Below, one piece after another: positions 60,415 to 64,000 of a stretch of 64,000 nt of DNA. The position numbers were made by a program, and so were the translations under genes. Origin of the DNA: Botryotinia globosa (taxonomy: Eukaryota; Ascomycota; Leotiomycetes; Helotiales; Sclerotiniaceae); contig RCSZ01000012.1 of the NCBI GenBank assembly GCA_014898425.1, positions 992,001-1,056,000 on the forward strand, read 5' to 3'. The notes under the pieces are model-generated. The model saw only the letters and a list, made by a program, of their open reading frames with translations. It was not told the DNA's origin and ran no database searches. The stretch's first letter is position 1; each line of letters opens with the position of its first letter.

Positions 60415-61032
60415 GATATATAATCTTTCTTTCTCCTCCTCCTCCTTCTTCTTCTCCTCTTCTCTTCTCTTCTTCTACTTGTACTTACTTCTCTTACTTC
60501 TCCTCTTCCTTCTCCTCTTACTTTGGTCCTTCTACATCTCAACATTCATCTCAATATTAAATCAATAAACAACCGACCAACCATCACCAGATCATGGCAT
60601 GGTCACGAAACCATCCTGTACTAGGGATCCCGAGAACATCCAAAAGTACCTTTTCTTTTGCCTTTTCCACGGAACGTTAATTTGCCCGTGGAATGGGATT
60701 GGAAAGGAATGGAATGTTGGGCTTGGACGCTGCATCTACTTGGACTGGACTGGACTGGACTGTGTTCCTCGAGATTTGAGTGTGTCTTGATCCTTGGCTT
60801 GGCTCATCCCATCCCATCCCATCCCATCCCATCACATCACATCTGATGATTTTATTTGACTCTGTACTTGCATGTCCCTTTCCCCGTGCCCCCGTGCCCC
60901 CCTAAGGTTACCCAAAAGTTAGATGATCTCCCGAATAATGTGGGGGAATATCCCTTGGAGCCAAGGGAAACAGGACAGGGGAGGTAATCTTGGGTAGTCT
61001 TGGGTAGTCTTGGGAGTAGGGAGCTATCTTAT

Positions 61033-61365
61033 AATAATTGTAGTAATTGTAATAGTTGTAGTAGTTGTAGTAGTTGTAGTAGTTGTAATAGTTGTAATAA
61101 TTATAGTGATTATAATAATTATAATAATTATAATAATTATAATAATTATAATAATTATAGTAGTTGTAATAATTATAGTAGTTGTAGTAGTTGTAATAGT
61201 TGTAATAATTATAATAATTGTAATAATTGTAATAGTTGTAATAGTTGTAGTAGTTGTAGTAGTTGTAGTAGTTGTAGTAGTTGTAGTAGTTGTAGTAGTT
61301 GTAGTAGTTGTAATAATTGTAATAATTGTAATAATTGTAATAGTTATAATAATTGTAGTAGTTAA
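61033..61365. repeat. Long imperfect trinucleotide array (TAR/TTG type)
   Basis: More than 100 triplets of the form tag, taa, ttg, tta and att arranged so that the array reads as a mosaic of the 6-bp units tagttg and taatta. Open frames through it (Asn/Ser/Cys, poly-Val/Ile, poly-Tyr/Asn) are artefacts of period three. Confidence 0.9.
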
Positions 61366-61864
61366 AATAGTTGTGATATTTATAAATGATAATAATTATA
61401 ATAATTATAATACTTGTAATAGTTCTAGTCAAAGTTGTAATCACAATCTTGTTTTTCATATCATACAAAACACACACACCCTCCAAGAGAGACCAGGACA
61501 TTCAATCCTGGTTGACTAACTGTTGACAAGTCGTTGACAAGGCCAATCATATCCGCCTCCCTCCCATTTCTCTTTACCCAGCAGGAATCATAGGGTGACC
61601 TAGTTGGTAGTCACCTTCCTGCCCACTCTCTTACATGATGAAACCAACATGTGGGAAAATGGGCTATCTATTCAAACGAGTATGCATACATACCTATCTA
61701 TCCATCCCATCAATAGTGTCCTGACCAGAAAAGAAGTAAACCTTCCCACCTCCCGTAGATAGATGGATGGATGAATATAAATACCTAATTATCGATAAAC
61801 AAATGCCCAGTGCGCACGAGAGACAGATCGTCATCGCTCGCCCTCCCATCCCAACCCATCACAT

Positions 61865-61907
61865 CCCTTCCCTTCCCTTCCCTTCCCTTCCCTTCCCTTC
61901 CCTTCCC
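61865..61907. repeat. (TTCCC)n repeat
   Basis: About eight tandem ttccc units. Confidence 0.9.
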
Positions 61908-62442
61908 ATCCAATTTCACCTGATGCGCCTACCAAATTCTTTCCTCGCACATGTCTCGCCTGCTAATGAAAAGCCTACCTAGGGAGGTATAGTATCCATC
62001 AAGAAAGATCATAATTCGATATGGTGATCCAAACAAAAGCAAATACCAGTCACAGTCAGTCAGTAATTATAACAAGATCTGAAAACCAAATCAGATGTCC
62101 ATCTATCTGTCTGTCTCGACTTTCGTCGCTCTACCCACTTAGCTAATATAGTATAGTAATCTTACATACAATACAATACTACTATACCGTATCCCTAAAC
62201 CATCCATCACTCGTGCTCCTTTTACATATGTAATAACACAATCTCACACTCTCACACGGATATATCTACACTGATACAATGATACAAATACGGAGTATCA
62301 GTATACCTATCAGATCAGATCACATGAATAAACAACCAATCCAATCAAAACTTATTCTTTCCCTCCTCTCCTCTCCTCTCCCTTCCTCTCCCTTCCCTTC
62401 CCTCGGCACATTCCAAGAGCGCGCCAAAGTATCTCTATCCAT

Positions 62443-62468
62443 CCATCCATCCATCCATCCATCCATCC
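62443..62468. repeat. (ATCC)n repeat
   Basis: Six tandem atcc units. A second short run of the same unit occurs at about 63061-63082. Confidence 0.9.
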
Positions 62469-62805
62469 CTAGCTAATATCAGAAAGGAATGAATCCTCTT
62501 CCTCTTCCTTTCTCCCTTTCTCTCTTCTTTACCTACCTAGGTAGTAATGACTAACATGTATACCTAGGTAGTCTCGTGGTATTGCTTGGGCTTTTGGATC
62601 GATATCTACTTGATATCTACTTGATACTTGATTGATACTCTCTAGTCTAATAGGTAATTATGATTATGATTAAGCATCTAGCAAATTCGACATTTCATTT
62701 CTCAATAGGTATATAGGTATGTATATATCAAAGCGTACCTAGATACCTAGATATCTTATTTCCTTTCATTTCCCATCTGAATTTCATCCCCAAATCCAAA
62801 TCCAA

Positions 62806-62883
62806 ACTTCAAACTTCAAACTTCAAACTTCAAAATAAATGAAAATCAAAATCAAAATCAAAATCAAAATCAAAATCAAAATT
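62806..62883. repeat. Two adjacent tandem repeats
   Basis: An 8-bp unit (aaacttca) repeated about four times is followed, after eight bases, by a 6-bp unit (aatcaa) repeated about seven times. Confidence 0.85.
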
Positions 62884-62961
62884 AAATTTCATCATCATCC
62901 AAAGTTCAAGATCAAGATCAAGGTCAAGATCATCACATATAAGCTTTCTCCACCCCTATCA

Positions 62962-63044
62962 ATATCTATAACCATATCTATAACCATATCTATAACCATA
63001 TCTATAACCATATCTATAACCATATCCATATCCCTATCCATATC
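62962..63044. repeat. 12-bp minisatellite
   Basis: Unit atatctataacc repeated about six times, degenerating to tccatatcc at the right end. Confidence 0.9.
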
Positions 63045-64000
63045 AAAATGATCAATACATATCCATCCATCCATCCATCCATCAAATCACATCAAATCAG
63101 ATCAGATCAGATCCGATCAGATCACACGGAGAATAAACTCAACTACAAGACTACCCACTCCACAACATAATCCCATACCATCGCGAAACTTTATCTCCCG
63201 TCCGGAAATTAGGATGAGCAAGCGACTAGAGCCGCTAGAGATGAGTCGATCGATTGGGTTTGAGATTTCGCATTTTGTATTTTGGATCCATCTATAGTTA
63301 TCTGCATGAGACTCATGAGAGGGAGGGAGTTTTTATTTGCGTCCTCTTTTTTCGAGGAGGTCTTTTTTCGACTCCTTTCGAAATACGGGTTGGGGTTGGG
63401 TGAGGTGGTGTGAGGGTGGGAGATGGGTAGTCGGTAGCTAGGTATATATCAACTATTAATATCTATATCTAATACCTACCAAATACCTATCTATCTACAG
63501 TTGATATGATAGATGGTGGAAGTTATATATATCTTATTATATAATTATTTAGTTTCATTATTTATTAATAGAGAGGATAATAAATAGGTATACCGAACAC
63601 TTCTCGAGGCTTTTTAAAATAAATCGATTACTAGCTATTACGAGAACTATCAAAGTTATCATTTCATACAAGTTAGTATTAGTTTTCTTTCAAGTATAGA
63701 AATTAAAATGAATTTCAATACTATAAGATATCCGTCTCGTTCCGAGTGAGGAAGAGCGAGTATTCCTTTAGTATTTTTATTATTAAAAACATCATAAATC
63801 AATTTATACTTATATTAATAATTTCTTTTTCGAATTTTTAGGTCTTGAATCTTAATGAATCTGTTTATATAATTTGTTTCAAATCGATCAAAATTTCATC
63901 GTTAGTAGTAGTAAATTCTTAATCGATTCGATCTATATATAGCTAGGTATGCTAAGACTATACGATATGTCTATATATAGTTCTAATTGAATAAAGTAGA

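Larger units (their letters stand above)
59621..64000. other. Gene-free microsatellite belt
   Basis: 4.4 kb from the RA-PH start codon to the window edge, with the promoter of that gene at the left. The rest consists of simple repeats (listed) and A/T-rich DNA. The tail after 63500 is strongly A/T-rich with no open frame of note. No telomere repeat is seen. Confidence 0.6.

Noticed and set aside
59931..60545. 204-codon minus-strand frame upstream of the RA-PH gene
   Set aside because: It consists of translated simple repeats (Arg runs, His-Pro-Ser runs, INQF repeats) in promoter DNA.
60908..61519. Long open frames (poly-Tyr/Asn, poly-Val/Ile, Asn-Ser-Cys) around 61 kb
   Set aside because: They arise from a trinucleotide repeat with period three and have no start context or domain.
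1..64000. tRNA and rRNA genes
   Set aside because: I looked for T-arm signatures such as ggttcgaatcc and for conserved rRNA blocks and saw none. A dedicated scan would be needed to exclude a tRNA.

Overview
The window is nuclear DNA of a filamentous ascomycete, most likely a leotiomycete of the Botrytis/Sclerotinia type. Genes are monocistronic on both strands, introns are short (about 50-130 bp, GT...AG), and proteins such as a Trk potassium transporter, HID1, POM34, Abp1 and a CGFS glutaredoxin have a recognisable fungal form. The assignment to Leotiomycetes is inference from style and gene content; no marker gene proves it. I saw no rRNA, tRNA, CRISPR or bacterial-type operon.

Layout, left to right. 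1-1128 (-): kinase half of 6-phosphofructo-2-kinase, cut by the left edge. 1129-6779: long gene-free stretch with simple repeats. 6780-8984 (-): membrane-anchored multicopper oxidase. 10783-12189 (+): secreted acid phosphatase. 13035-14136 (-): monothiol glutaredoxin Grx4. 14137-18011: gene-poor. 18012-18650 (+): tiny cysteine-rich CYSTM protein. 19608-22356 (-): actin-binding Abp1, sharing a 705-bp divergent promoter with 23062-28272 (+), a 1,696-residue F-box/zinc-finger protein. 29309-30994 (+): two small putative membrane proteins. 31581-32183 (-): GNAT acetyltransferase. 36005-38851 (-): Trk potassium transporter. 41291-43134 (-): epoxide-hydrolase-like protein with degenerate active-site motifs. 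44092-47258 (-): HID1 family trafficking protein. 47612-48508 (-): nucleoporin POM34. 49057-50899 (+): membrane-anchored acyl-CoA-synthetase-like protein without an ATP loop. 57199-59620 (-): Ras-association/PH-domain protein. The rest, to 64000, is microsatellite-rich and gene-free.

The genes are mostly independent housekeeping functions, and nothing suggests a biosynthetic cluster. Loose themes are iron/copper handling (multicopper oxidase, Grx4), membrane trafficking and the nuclear envelope (HID1, POM34), and cortical actin/Ras signalling (Abp1, RA-PH protein).

The most unusual part is 50.9-55.3 kb. It holds an array of about eleven degenerate copies of a 27-bp motif (TGTTGC...TTTAGCTTTT), in + orientation on the left and - orientation on the right. 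Beside it is an 811-bp A/T-rich foldback element with roughly 300-bp inverted arms, itself inside a pair of shorter outer inverted repeats. These look like remains of non-autonomous DNA transposons. Spliced models below were assembled by eye from reading-frame continuity and GT/AG sites; each was checked for phase, and one junction, in HID1, does not close.
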